Part shown: in pieces, positions 53,924 to 63,286 of the stretch
Layout: each line of letters opens with the position of its first letter
How positions within the stretch are numbered: position 1 is the stretch's first letter
Origin: Guptibacillus hwajinpoensis
Lineage (GTDB): Bacteria; Bacillota; Bacilli; Bacillales; Guptibacillaceae
NCBI RefSeq assembly: GCF_001039475.1
Contig: NZ_LELK01000001.1
Location: 1,089,735 to 1,153,734, forward strand
Direction of reading: 5' to 3'
DNA: 64,000 nucleotides
Notes under the pieces: generated by a model
Told to the model about the DNA's origin: nothing
What the model saw: the letters and a program-made list of their open reading frames with translations, nothing else
Databases searched by the model: none
Translations under genes and position numbers: made by a program

Positions 53924-54697
53924 TTATGATTGTTTTTTCTTTCTATTCAAAAATGCCTCAACAGCGATATGGTGCTCATCCTTTGCCCACAGTCTGGCAC
54001 AATTCCTAATCTCTTGTTCAATTCTCTCAGAGAGTTTATCTTGATCTAGACGAGACAACCAATACATTTTATAAGAAGAGAGAATCGGTGAAGATCTCTT
54101 GAATAGATTCCCAATGTATTCATAAGCTTCTGAGTGCCAGTTAGCTGATTTTGTTATGTAAGTCATGTATCCTTTTTCGAATGCCTCTTCAGCTGAATAA
54201 CGATCGGCGCTAATTAACATTTGCATGGCATGATCCGACTTCATTCTTTCTAGCGCAAATACTGTACCTCCCCAACCGGTGGTAAGTCCTATCGAGCCTT
54301 GTATGAACCCTACTTGAATGTTACTTCTTGAAATACGAAAGTCGCATGCAATAGCAAGCTCAGAACCTCCCCCAACAGCATGACCATTCAAAAGCGCAAC
54401 GGTTGGTTTCTTACAAAGAAACAGTCGTTCTAGTACAGTGCCCATCTTCCTTAGCATCGGATAAGCTTCTTCTTCTGTTCGCAAATTGTGAAACTCACGA
54501 ACGTCTCCACCACTACAAAAAGATTGCTCTCCACTTCCAGTCACAATGATATAGCTTACGGAAGAATCAGCCTCCGCTCTACTGATCGCTTCTAACATTT
54601 CCTCCATCACATCATAATTAATGGCATTCCTCTTAAGAGAACGGTTAATCGTAAGAATAGCAGCTCCATCTTTTCTACTTTCTAAAAGACTGGACAT
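53924..54697 (-). CDS. Enoyl-CoA hydratase/isomerase family protein
   Basis: The 257-residue crotonase-fold protein has the oxyanion-hole segments SFCSGGDVREF and LLNGHAVGGGSELAIACDFR. The usual second-glutamate region reads GSIGLTTGWGGT, without the standard catalytic Glu seen in classical hydratases, so the reaction may be isomerase- or hydrolase-like. Acyl-CoA is the likely substrate class. It stands between rpmF (after a terminator) and gerR. The nearby acyl-CoA carboxylase suggests, but does not show, a shared pathway. Confidence 0.85.
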   Translation of the reverse strand: MSSLLESRKDGAAILTINRSLKRNAINYDVMEEMLEAISRAEADSSVSYIIVTGSGEQSFCSGGDVREFHNLRTEEEAYPMLRKMGTVLERLFLCKKPTVALLNGHAVGGGSELAIACDFRISRSNIQVGFIQGSIGLTTGWGGTVFALERMKSDHAMQMLISADRYSAEEAFEKGYMTYITKSANWHSEAYEYIGNLFKRSSPILSSYKMYWLSRLDQDKLSERIEQEIRNCARLWAKDEHHIAVEAFLNRKKKQS

Positions 54698-54730
54698 GTC
54701 GAACCTCCTACTAAAATTAGGTATAAAAAA

Positions 54731-54754
54731 AACAGAGAGATTTCTCTCTCTGTT
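54731..54754 (-). terminator. Terminator after rpmF
   Basis: AACAGAGAGA/TCTCTCTGTT with a 4-base loop is followed on the minus strand by TTTTTT. Confidence 0.9.
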
Positions 54755-54763
54755 TCACTAAAA

Positions 54764-54937
54764 TTACTTACTTACTACGTTCTCACCTTTGTAATTTCCA
54801 CACTCTTTACAAACACGGTGAGAAAGTTTGAATTCGCCGCAATTAGGGCATTTTACCATTCCTGGTACTTCTAATTTATAATGAGTACGACGCTTATTTT
54901 TACGCGTTTTAGAAGTTCTTCTAGCTGGTACTGCCAT
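54764..54937 (-). CDS. rpmF: 50S ribosomal protein L32
   Basis: The 57-residue L32 protein begins [18 protein letters not shown] and has the zinc-binding pattern [18 protein letters not shown] with four cysteines, so it is the zinc-containing form. The start at 54937 follows TAAGGAGGTGG. It is co-transcribed with ylbN, as in many bacteria. Confidence 0.98.
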   Translation of the reverse strand: MAVPARRTSKTRKNKRRTHYKLEVPGMVKCPNCGEFKLSHRVCKECGNYKGENVVSK

Positions 54938-54990
54938 TGTTTCCACCTCCTTAAAAAGTTAACTAATTTCACAGAAGTTATATTTACCGA

Positions 54991-55527
54991 TTAGTTATCT
55001 TCATTTTCCTTATTGAAAAAGTCAGCTAAACCGGCCATACGCGGATCAACCTTTTCTTTTGGTTGCTCGCGAGTAATAACTTCCCATCCATTACCGGATT
55101 TTTTTGGCATTTCTTCTGATTCGGAGCTGTATTTCACTACTCGAATCGGAATCTCCAAAAGTATATTTTCCTTAATATACGGAACTAAGTCAACCGTATT
55201 TCCCGAAACTTGATGAATTTCTTCATCTTCCACCTCAAAATCAAGGCCATTTGTGTTTGCTTCAAGCACAAATGTCTCCATTGGACGAAGTACGAACGGG
55301 AAATCTACATCTTCAAGTGTATTGGCGCATGGAAGAACCATTTTGCCTTTCACTGTGAGATGAAAGGTAACCTTATTACCGTGAAACGACGCTTCACCGG
55401 TAACATGAACTGGCGTAATCTCACGGATATCCGTATTACGTTCCTTCAGTTCCTCTACATTCACTTCTTCGTCAATTGTAAGACCTTTCAGTTTAAAGGA
55501 CTTCAATTGTTCAATTGACCATTTCAT
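54991..55527 (-). CDS. ylbN: YceD/DUF177-family protein YlbN
   Basis: The 178-residue protein has the YceD pattern, including the PCANTLEDVDFPF segment and an acidic C-terminus with MAGLADFFN. Family members precede rpmF almost everywhere and, in plants and E. coli, have been linked to 23S rRNA accumulation. The exact role is unknown. A near-consensus promoter lies upstream. Confidence 0.93.
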   Translation of the reverse strand: MKWSIEQLKSFKLKGLTIDEEVNVEELKERNTDIREITPVHVTGEASFHGNKVTFHLTVKGKMVLPCANTLEDVDFPFVLRPMETFVLEANTNGLDFEVEDEEIHQVSGNTVDLVPYIKENILLEIPIRVVKYSSESEEMPKKSGNGWEVITREQPKEKVDPRMAGLADFFNKENEDN

Positions 55528-55555
55528 CTGTCTATCACCTCAAGGCAACAAAAGT

Positions 55556-55584
55556 ATTATAGCTACAAAATACATAAATGTCAA
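55556..55584 (-). promoter_or_regulatory. Consensus sigma-A promoter of ylbN-rpmF
   Basis: TTGACA (55579-55584) and TATAAT (55556-55561) on the minus strand are exactly 17 bp apart: a perfect vegetative promoter, fitting strong ribosomal-protein expression. Confidence 0.93.
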
Positions 55585-55754
55585 TATTTTTTCTTTACAC
55601 CAGTTGTTATAGAAAGCTTATTGGTATAGTCTTAATCATACCAGAGTAAAAACACTGAATTCAACTAATTAAAATGAAGCTGAATTTCATAGAGGATAAA
55701 CTAGACATTCATTCATTGATCGTCCTCTATCATTTGTCAGAAAGGAGCATTTGA

Positions 55755-56969
55755 ATGAAAATTGCTGGCGTTATTGTTGAATACAACCCTTTTCATAATG
55801 GACATCTCTATCATTTGAATGAAACAAGAAAGGTAACAAGTGCAGACGTTGTTGTTGCTGTAATGAGCGGCTCTTTTCTCCAGCGGGGAGAACCTGCACT
55901 TGTTGATAAGTGGTCTAGAACGCGGATGGCTTTGCAAAATGGCGTTGACATCGTTATAGAACTTCCCTATGTGTATGCTACCCAGAAAGCTGAAATCTTT
56001 GCAAAAGGAGCAATTTCACTCCTCTCCTCTATCGGAGTTGACGAGCTTTGCTTCGGAAGTGAGTCAGGCTCTATTCATGAATTTCAAAACACAATAGCAT
56101 TTGTTGATTCTCATGAGAAAGAATACAACGAGCGAATTAAATATTTCATGAGTGAAGGAAATAACTATCCAAAAGCAACCTCGCTTGCTTTTCAAAGCCT
56201 GCAAGGGCATGAAGACGTTCTTGATTTATCTCAACCGAACAACATTCTTGGATTTCAGTATGTGAGAGCGATTCATGCACAAAACGCTCCCATAAGACCG
56301 ACTACCATTCTTCGTACAAAAGCAGGCTACCACGATCAGGAGCTGACCGATACTAAAATCGCAAGTGCTACCGGGATACGTAACGAGTTACTCTCAAAAG
56401 GTAGTCCACTTGAAAGTATTCAAGCCTATGTACCTGAACCTACATACAATGAATTACAACAATACAAAGAAACATACAGCACATTTCACGGTTGGCACAA
56501 ACTTTATCACTTACTAAGATACAAATTACTAACAGCCTCTCCTGTGAAGCTTGCTTCCATTTACGAAGCTGAAGAAGGTCTCGAAAATCGACTAATTACA
56601 ATGGCAAAAACAGCTCCTACCTTCCAGGACTTTATGGTAGCAGTTAAAACGAAGCGATATACATGGACACGCATTCAACGTTTCGCGCTTCATATCTTAA
56701 CTGAAACAACGAAAGATGAGATGAGACCTGCGCTAGAAGATCGTGCACCTTACTTGAGACTACTTGGGATGTCTGGTGTTGGAAGATCTTATTTAAATGA
56801 GATAAAAAATTCACTTCCTGTACCACTTGTTTCCAATATTAATCAATTCCACCATCCATTTCTAACAACTGAAAGACGCGTGAATCAAGTTTATGCACTA
56901 GGATTCACCGGTAAGCATCAAGAAGAATTTCTAATGAAAGAATATAAAACGTCTCCCATCATTCTCTAA
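55755..56969 (+). CDS. tmcAL: tRNA(Met) cytidine acetate ligase TmcAL
   Basis: TmcAL makes N4-acetylcytidine at the wobble base of elongator tRNA-Met using acetate and ATP. The 404-residue protein starts with the nucleotidyltransferase-like motif VEYNPFHNGHLYHL (HIGH-like), followed by VAVMSGSFLQRGEPAL and CFGSESG, the family signature. It corresponds to B. subtilis ylbM. The start follows AGAAAGGAGC. It is transcribed divergently from ylbN. Confidence 0.94.
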   Translation: MKIAGVIVEYNPFHNGHLYHLNETRKVTSADVVVAVMSGSFLQRGEPALVDKWSRTRMALQNGVDIVIELPYVYATQKAEIFAKGAISLLSSIGVDELCFGSESGSIHEFQNTIAFVDSHEKEYNERIKYFMSEGNNYPKATSLAFQSLQGHEDVLDLSQPNNILGFQYVRAIHAQNAPIRPTTILRTKAGYHDQELTDTKIASATGIRNELLSKGSPLESIQAYVPEPTYNELQQYKETYSTFHGWHKLYHLLRYKLLTASPVKLASIYEAEEGLENRLITMAKTAPTFQDFMVAVKTKRYTWTRIQRFALHILTETTKDEMRPALEDRAPYLRLLGMSGVGRSYLNEIKNSLPVPLVSNINQFHHPFLTTERRVNQVYALGFTGKHQEEFLMKEYKTSPIIL

Positions 56970-56976
56970 CAGCAAG

Positions 56977-57004
56977 CGCCCAGCAAGGTTAATCCTGCTG
57001 GGCG
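56977..57004. terminator. Hairpin between convergent tmcAL and ylbL
   Basis: CGCCCAGCA/TGCTGGGCG forms a strong 9-bp stem with a 10-base loop. The T tracts are weak on both sides, but its place between convergent genes supports terminator function. Confidence 0.7.
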
Positions 57005-57012
57005 TTAAATTA

Positions 57013-58041
57013 TTATTCAGCTTTTAGTTGTTTTAAGTAATCAATGGCATCCTGAAACGTTTCAACAGGTACAATTTTCATTTCAGTTTTTATATCTTCC
57101 GCAGCTTCCATTGCGTCATCGTAATTGGAATGAGCAACAGGCGCTAAGAAAATTTCAGCTCCCGACGAATCAGCGGCAACGATTTTTTGTTTAATGCCAC
57201 CGATTGGACCTACTTCACCCTCTTCATTAATCGTTCCAGTACCAGCAATCTCGTACCCTTTTGTCCAGTCTTCTTTTGTTAACTGGTTATAAATTTCGAG
57301 CGAGAACATCAGTCCAGCTGAAGGACCACCTATTTGATCTGTCTTAATGTCAATTGTTGGATCTGTTTCAATCGATGTCGAGGTTACTGGGCCTGTAATA
57401 CCTACACCGACCTTTCCTTTTTCTGTATTATATGGCTCTGGAAACGAAGAGAAACCAACTTCGACCTCTTTCTTATTCCCTTCACGGTCAAACGCAATGT
57501 TGACCGTTTCGGTCTTACTATACGTTCCGAGCTTGTCGAGAAGTTCCTCTGTCGTTTTGATGTTCTTATCATCTACCCTGGTAATAAGATCACCAATTTC
57601 CAATTTGCCATCAGCGGGCATTCCGTCAATAACCCCAGTAACAAGAACACCATTATTCGTAATCTCTATCCCTTTATCTGCAGCTTGATATGCAACGATG
57701 GTAGCACTCGTTTGAGAGTTGGCCATGACATCAAGCTGTCTTTGATGATATTGTTCATCTGTCTCACCTTCACGTTTGATTAACTCTTCAGGAATCAATT
57801 CATGGTACTCATTAAACTGCGCCCAAACGTATTGGATGAGATTCGCTTGTCCGACACGGACAGTGGTTAGCATGAACTCTCCTTTATCTTCTGAGCCGCC
57901 ATCTACGTTAATTACATCATCTAATTCTTTAGCTTCACCTGGAGTCGTTACATAATATGGAAGGTTGATAAATGTAAATGCTGCAACTACTATAATAATC
58001 ATGACCCATATAAAAGTAAATTTTTTGGTGCCTCTGTTCAT
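57013..58041 (-). CDS. ylbL: PDZ-containing Lon-like serine protease YlbL
   Basis: The 342-residue protein has an N-terminal membrane helix (about 9-27), a PDZ domain (about 125-195) and a Lon-type S16 domain with the Ser-Lys dyad: Ser241 in QIGGPSAGLMF and Lys286 in GPIGGIKQKIVAA. In B. subtilis YlbL, together with CtpA, degrades the division inhibitor YneA and so lets cells recover from the DNA-damage checkpoint. It overlaps ylbK by 4 bp. Confidence 0.95.
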   Translation of the reverse strand: MNRGTKKFTFIWVMIIIVVAAFTFINLPYYVTTPGEAKELDDVINVDGGSEDKGEFMLTTVRVGQANLIQYVWAQFNEYHELIPEELIKREGETDEQYHQRQLDVMANSQTSATIVAYQAADKGIEITNNGVLVTGVIDGMPADGKLEIGDLITRVDDKNIKTTEELLDKLGTYSKTETVNIAFDREGNKKEVEVGFSSFPEPYNTEKGKVGVGITGPVTSTSIETDPTIDIKTDQIGGPSAGLMFSLEIYNQLTKEDWTKGYEIAGTGTINEEGEVGPIGGIKQKIVAADSSGAEIFLAPVAHSNYDDAMEAAEDIKTEMKIVPVETFQDAIDYLKQLKAE

Positions 58042-58829
58042 TTATTCTTCTCCTTCCAATCCTCAACCGCCTTATGTATTTCATCAAGGTGGCGATGGGC
58101 TTCTTCCTCCCCTATCTTGATAATATCAACCACATTCGTAAATGCCCTTGATTGAAATGATTCCAGTCGAGGTTTTATCATAATATCCGCATTAATTTCA
58201 TGTAGACGGACCATTTCAGTTTGCATGATATCAATACTCTGCATAATAACGTCAATAATTGAGGTAACATCAGGTTCTTTTTTTACATCCGATACGTCAA
58301 CAGCTATCACAAGGTCTGCGCCCATTTCTCGTGCTACCGAAACAGGGACGCGATCGATGACGCCTCCATCGACGAGAAGCCGGTCTCCAATTCGCTCCGG
58401 AACTAGTATCCCTGGGATAGCGATACTCGCTCGAACGGCCTGAGCAATTGGACCCGATTTGAATACGACCTTTTCTCCTTTAATAATATCCGTTGCAACG
58501 ATAGCAAGGGGCGGGGATAGATCCTCTATTTGTTTCCCGTGTGTAAGAGTTTCAATTAAACTTTTTACTTTATTACCTGCAATGAAGCCCATCTTTGGAA
58601 CTGTAAAATCCAAATAATATTTCCGTTTAAAAAGGGACGCCATTTTGACCATCGTATCAACATCATGACCTACTCCGTAAATGGCACCTACGAGTGATCC
58701 CATACTACTTCCTGCAATATAGTCAATGGTTATATTTTCCTCAATTAATACTTTTAAAACGCCGAGATGTGCGAATCCTCTCGCACCACCCGAACCAAGT
58801 GCTAACCCAATTTTAGGACGATTCATCAT
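58038..58829 (-). CDS. ylbK: Patatin-like phospholipase family protein YlbK
   Basis: The 263-residue protein has the patatin glycine-rich loop LGSGGARGFAHLG (11-23), the nucleophile motif GSSMGS (Ser42), and the Asp of the dyad in LLVDGGVIDRVPV. It is probably a soluble lipid acyl hydrolase; the substrate is not known. It is translationally coupled to ylbL. The start is one of two adjacent ATG codons after GGGAGG. Confidence 0.93.
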   Translation of the reverse strand: MMNRPKIGLALGSGGARGFAHLGVLKVLIEENITIDYIAGSSMGSLVGAIYGVGHDVDTMVKMASLFKRKYYLDFTVPKMGFIAGNKVKSLIETLTHGKQIEDLSPPLAIVATDIIKGEKVVFKSGPIAQAVRASIAIPGILVPERIGDRLLVDGGVIDRVPVSVAREMGADLVIAVDVSDVKKEPDVTSIIDVIMQSIDIMQTEMVRLHEINADIMIKPRLESFQSRAFTNVVDIIKIGEEEAHRHLDEIHKAVEDWKEKNK

Positions 58830-58857
58830 GAATGCCTCCCTGTCTATCCCTGCTTAA

Positions 58858-58888
58858 TCATATGGTCTAATTGTTCCTCACATACGTA
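58858..58888 (+). promoter_or_regulatory. Possible sigma-E promoter of ylbJ
   Basis: TCATATG and CATACGTA on the plus strand resemble sigma-E boxes but are 16 bp apart, longer than usual. ylbJ is sigma-E controlled in B. subtilis. Confidence 0.3.
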
Positions 58889-58946
58889 TATTTTAATTAT
58901 CGGACAGGTTTATTATTAGATAAACGCCTTTGGGAGGAATGCCTCT

Positions 58947-60164
58947 GTGAACGTTCAAGTGGTGAAAACATTATTGCTTGCAACGTCTGTAACGGTCGTT
59001 GCTCTCGCTGTCATATTATTCCCAGAACATACACTTGAGGCTTCAAATAGCGGCCTTTCGATGTGGTGGACGATTGTATTTCCTTCTTTATTACCCTTTT
59101 TTATCATTTCTGAACTTCTCATAAGCATTGGAGTGGTTCGCTTTATCGGGATTTTGTTAGAACCTTTGATGAGACCGCTTTTTCGTGTACCTGGTGCCGG
59201 AGCATTTGTACTTGCTATGGGAATCGCCTCAGGCTTTCCTGCAGGAGCAAAATACACTGCGCATCTTCGACTTAATAAAGATATTACAGCGATCGAAGGA
59301 GAAAGACTCGTATCATTTACGAACTGTTCCAATCCTCTTTTTATTTTTGCTGCTGTTGCTGTAGGCTTTTTCCATAACCCTGCACTCGGCGTTATTCTTG
59401 CTGCAGCTCATTATACCGGCAATATACTCGTAGGTCTCGTCATGCGTTTTCATCACCCTGAAGTAAAAGAATACAAAGAAACAAGACGCTCTAACCAGTC
59501 TAGAGTTACCCAAGCATTTGTAGCGCTTCATGAAACAAGAATATCTGATAATAGGCCATTCGGAAAAATGATGGGCGATGCTGTCCACTCATCAATCAAA
59601 ACTCTCTTAATGGTTGGAGGCTTTATTATTTTATTTTCTGTGCTAAATGAGCTAATTGGCGTCATTGGTGTTGCAGCATTTCTTGCAGGGATTCTTAGAA
59701 CGGCTCTGCTACTTTTACAGCTCCCTCCTGAACTAGATATCCCGCTTCTATCTGGACTATTTGAGATTACACTTGGAAGTAGACTTTCAAGTGAGAGCTC
59801 AGCACCACTACTAGCACAGGCGATGATTACAAGCTTCATTCTTGCTTTTAATGGATTCTCTGTACAGGCTCAAGTAGCAAGTATATTAGCTGATACGGAT
59901 ATCCGTTTCAAACCATTTTTCTATGCACGACTCCTACACGGAGGATTCGCTGCAGTTCTTACTTTGGTATTGTGGAAACCAATATACATTAATCTTTTAT
60001 CTTCAGGTGCTGTGACGCTTCCGGTCTTCAATAGGAATGATCCACTTACGATGCTAGAAACACTGTATTTTTTGTTACAGCAAACAGGGGCATGGATTAC
60101 ATGTTTTTTCTTAGTCATCTTTATTGTGCTAACTATTACGAGAAATCGCACGAGTAGCTCATAG
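58947..60164 (+). CDS. ylbJ: Sporulation integral membrane protein YlbJ
   Basis: The 405-residue protein is polytopic, with about eight hydrophobic segments. It carries the nucleoside-transporter-like 'gate' patterns GLSMWWTIVFPSLLPFFIISE and GIASGFPAGAKYTA. YlbJ is required for heat-resistant spores in B. subtilis and is made in the mother cell. The GTG start at 58947 follows TGGGAGGAATGCC. It is divergent from ylbK and convergent with coaD. Confidence 0.93.
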   Translation: MNVQVVKTLLLATSVTVVALAVILFPEHTLEASNSGLSMWWTIVFPSLLPFFIISELLISIGVVRFIGILLEPLMRPLFRVPGAGAFVLAMGIASGFPAGAKYTAHLRLNKDITAIEGERLVSFTNCSNPLFIFAAVAVGFFHNPALGVILAAAHYTGNILVGLVMRFHHPEVKEYKETRRSNQSRVTQAFVALHETRISDNRPFGKMMGDAVHSSIKTLLMVGGFIILFSVLNELIGVIGVAAFLAGILRTALLLLQLPPELDIPLLSGLFEITLGSRLSSESSAPLLAQAMITSFILAFNGFSVQAQVASILADTDIRFKPFFYARLLHGGFAAVLTLVLWKPIYINLLSSGAVTLPVFNRNDPLTMLETLYFLLQQTGAWITCFFLVIFIVLTITRNRTSSS

Positions 60165-60182
60165 TTCTTTAGGTAGAAAAAA

Positions 60183-61287
<1,105 letters not shown>

Positions 61288-61337
61288 TCCATATTCCTAC
61301 TTATCCTACCACAAAAAAAGGGAAAGCTAAAATCAAT

Positions 61338-61366
61338 GTATAAACGAAAAGTTCATGGTGATACTA
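61338..61366 (+). promoter_or_regulatory. Sigma-F/sigma-G-type promoter of csfG
   Basis: GTATA (61338-61342) and GGTGATACTA (61357-61366) are 14 bp apart. The -10 box matches all fixed positions of GGnnAnAnTn, and the arrangement copies the promoter of sigG in this window. Confidence 0.82.
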
Positions 61367-61369
61367 AAC

Positions 61370-61518
61370 GTAGCAGCATCGTTTCAGGTTAACGTTGCTG
61401 CTACCACGGAGAAGACTTACGTTTCCCCATAAGTTCTTCCTCCGGTTTCTCCTCTCCCATTGCCTTAGCTTAACGGCTTAAGGCACCCGCAGGAAGTATA
61501 TCCTGCGGGTATTTTTTT
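61370..61518 (+). ncRNA. csfG: CsfG-like sporulation small RNA (the 'ylbH leader' element)
   Basis: The stretch between rsmD (ylbH) and the ylbG side contains four potential stems on the plus strand: GTAGCAGCA/TGCTGCTAC, a longer hairpin around C-rich unpaired segments (TTCCCCATAAG, CTCCTCTCCC), GCCTTA/TAAGGC, and a terminator CCCGCAGGA/TCCTGCGGG followed by TATTTTTTTT. A forespore promoter precedes it at the right distance. In B. subtilis the conserved forespore RNA CsfG lies in the ylbG-ylbH gap, which fits. I could not align it to the family. Its role in spores is not known. Confidence 0.8.
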
Positions 61519-61521
61519 TGA

Positions 61522-61719
61522 ATGGCTAAGAGTGGTAGTTGATTTCCGCTCCAGGATGCTCGCTTTCCGCGGGGCGGGCGGTGAGCCTCCTCGTCGCTAA
61601 CGCTCCTGTGGGGTCTGTCCCGCTAGTCCCGCAGGAGTCGAGCACCTTCCGCTCCAATCAACAACGAAGTGTAGTTTTTATTCAAAATCTCTTTAAAAAA
61701 CAAAAATCTTTTAAAATAA
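61522..61719 (+). repeat. Dispersed inverted-repeat element with truncated left end
   Basis: The core (AGGATGCTCGCTTTCCGCGG ... CCGCAGGAGTCGAGCACC) and the right arm (ATCTTTTAAAATAAGGCT) are present. The usual left arm TTTTCGTAGACATTG is missing; the element begins with GGCTAAGAGTGG directly after the csfG terminator. Confidence 0.83.
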
Positions 61720-61855
61720 GGCTATGTTATCTCAAATTGTTGATTTCTCGATTTTTGGCTCATTCGATTGAAACCTTAGTTTCACTCGCTGACCATTCGC
61801 CGCAGTGCGTAAATGAGCCAAAAATCAACACTGTTCATTAACATAGACTAAAATA
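61719..61855. repeat. Second type of inverted-repeat element
   Basis: It is bounded by AGGCTATGTTA and TAACATAGACT. Inside these lie long inverted arms TGATTTCTCGATTTTTGGCTC and GAGCCAAAAATCAACA around an ACCATTCGCCGCAGTGCG centre. No open frame or transposase is present. It starts where the preceding element ends. Confidence 0.75.
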
Positions 61856-61871
61856 AGTAAGACCTTTAAGA

Positions 61872-62192
61872 TCAACCTGAATCAAGATCAAATGGTAGAT
61901 CAGCTACTTGAATACCATTCCAATCATGATGGATCCAATCACCTAACTCATCCTCCGTAATAGTTGTATGGTTATACAGATAATCTTCGACATCTGACAA
62001 AGATTGATCTGACAGTAACTCTGCCTCAGCAGCCGTGATAACGCCGTGGAGAACAAGTACAGCAAGAATGTCAGCAATGATCAGTCCCTGAATTAGTTTT
62101 TTATCAATGGTTTCCTCTTTAGCATTTCTTCCTTTCCAGTACAAATAGAGTAAACCTCCTACTAACGTAACTAGAAGCAGAATCGATCCCAT
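61872..62192 (-). CDS. Small membrane-associated protein of unknown function
   Basis: I do not recognise this 106-residue protein. It has a hydrophobic N-terminal segment (about 2-18), a short basic stretch, a second hydrophobic segment (about 34-50, LIIADILAVLVLHGVITAA), and an acidic C-terminal half with DVEDYLYNHTTITEDELGDWI. A strong AAAGGAGG ribosome-binding site before the ATG at 62192 supports it as a real gene. It lies between rsmD and ylbG, where B. subtilis has no protein gene. Confidence 0.75.
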   Translation of the reverse strand: MGSILLLVTLVGGLLYLYWKGRNAKEETIDKKLIQGLIIADILAVLVLHGVITAAEAELLSDQSLSDVEDYLYNHTTITEDELGDWIHHDWNGIQVADLPFDLDSG

Positions 62193-62305
62193 AGAAGAAC
62201 CTCCTTTCTTATCATTTTAATGCAAACGCTTTATCCTTTCCATCATAAAGAATTCATGCTACATTATGAGAGGATTTCTGAACAGAATGAAAGGAGTACA
62301 CTATC

Positions 62306-62692
62306 ATGATTCAACGTTTTATTGAACTCGGAGAAGGCTATTCTGATATTTATGAGCTAGTCGAACTTGCGAGAACCAATTCTAATCGTGTTCACCGTCT
62401 ATTATTACTTAAAACCGTCACTAAAAACCGTGAAGTCGTTTCGCCTGTTGTTGTATTGAAGCCGGCTGGTGAAGGAAATCTTCAACCACTTTATATTTGT
62501 AGAGAAGGCATTCCTGCAAAAGACCCTTCTGTTAGGAGATTGCAGCTATTTGAAGAAATGAGTGAGACATTAGAGATACCCATCATTCCTATTGAAGTAA
62601 AGCCTTCAAGTGAATTTAACGAAAAAGAGTTATATTACAACTATATTATTGGCATTCTTAGACTAAATAACTTAATTCCCCCTCTAAGCTAA
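62306..62692 (+). CDS. Conserved Bacillaceae protein, DUF7147-like, function unknown
   Basis: The 128-residue protein begins MIQRFIELGEGYSDIYELVEL and ends with ELYYNYIIGILRLNNLIPPL. I recall similar Bacillus proteins that databases place in DUF7147 and sometimes label wrongly as methylthioribose kinase; it is far too short for that kinase. No catalytic motif is visible. The ATG follows GAAAGGAG and the gene is closed by a strong terminator. Confidence 0.8.
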   Translation: MIQRFIELGEGYSDIYELVELARTNSNRVHRLLLLKTVTKNREVVSPVVVLKPAGEGNLQPLYICREGIPAKDPSVRRLQLFEEMSETLEIPIIPIEVKPSSEFNEKELYYNYIIGILRLNNLIPPLS

Positions 62693-62707
62693 TCGCCATA
62701 CATAACA

Positions 62708-62741
62708 AGAAAAGCAGGAGTCCCGACTCCTGCTTTTCTTG
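62708..62741. terminator. Strong bidirectional terminator
   Basis: A perfect 17-bp stem with the arms ACAAGAAAAGCAGGAGT and ACTCCTGCTTTTCTTGT surrounds a 4-base loop, after the plus-strand gene ending at 62692. Confidence 0.85.
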
Positions 62742-62833
62742 TACATAGATAGAAATTGCACTAAAATACATTCAATCTTATCCGTAAATGTAACCTTTTA
62801 TGTAGAATTTGCATTTCTGTATAGAAGCAAAAT

Positions 62834-62866
62834 AAAAAAGCCATCCATCAATAGGAACGGCTTTCT
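62834..62866 (-). terminator. ylbG terminator
   Basis: AAGCCGTTCC ... GGATGGCTT forms an imperfect stem followed on the minus strand by TTTTATTTTG. It overlaps the last bases of ylbG. Confidence 0.65.
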
Positions 62867-63140
62867 ATAGACCCATTTTATAATCGTATTGTTTCGCTTT
62901 ATCAGGCTTTGCATTCTGATATTCAGTTTGCACTTCTGGACGCTTAGAGGGTTCCACTCGCTTCACAAAATGAAGGGAATTCAATCGTTCTTTAGTCGCC
63001 TCAAGCTGATCAAGATTAATATAAATTACAACATACTTCTGTTTCGAGGAAACATAATGTACATTTCCAAACCTTCTTAATTGTTTGGCATGCTTTAGTG
63101 ACTGAATATAGACTGCTAAGCCAACTCGTTCTACAAACAT
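62865..63140 (-). CDS. ylbG: DUF2129 (UPF0298) protein YlbG
   Basis: The 91-residue protein has the family pattern LKHAKQLRRFGNVHYVSSKQKYVVIYIN followed by LHFVKRVEPS and the C-terminal NAKPDKAKQYDYKMGL. It is conserved in Bacillales next to rsmD and ylbF; no function is known. I chose the ATG at 63140, preceded by AAAGGGGAAA and matching relatives; an open frame to 63188 adds a basic stretch unlike the family. Confidence 0.92.
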   Translation of the reverse strand: MFVERVGLAVYIQSLKHAKQLRRFGNVHYVSSKQKYVVIYINLDQLEATKERLNSLHFVKRVEPSKRPEVQTEYQNAKPDKAKQYDYKMGL

Positions 63141-63286
63141 GACTCGTTTCCCCTTTACTTTTGAAATCTTCTTATTCAAACCTAGCACGAAAGGTGCTTG
63201 ATATCAAGAATGAACAGAGTGTTGGTCATTTGAATATGTTTCGGTTAGGATAACAGTAGACTGTGTATGAGAAAGGATGCAATACA

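Noticed and set aside
57334-57783. 149-codon plus-strand open frame across ylbL
   Set aside because: Shadow of ylbL, whose PDZ and Lon-type motifs are intact on the other strand.
61719-61855. tRNA or riboswitch in the hairpin-rich sequence after csfG
   Set aside because: The arms are too long and AT-rich, no tRNA signature is present, and the ends form terminal inverted repeats.
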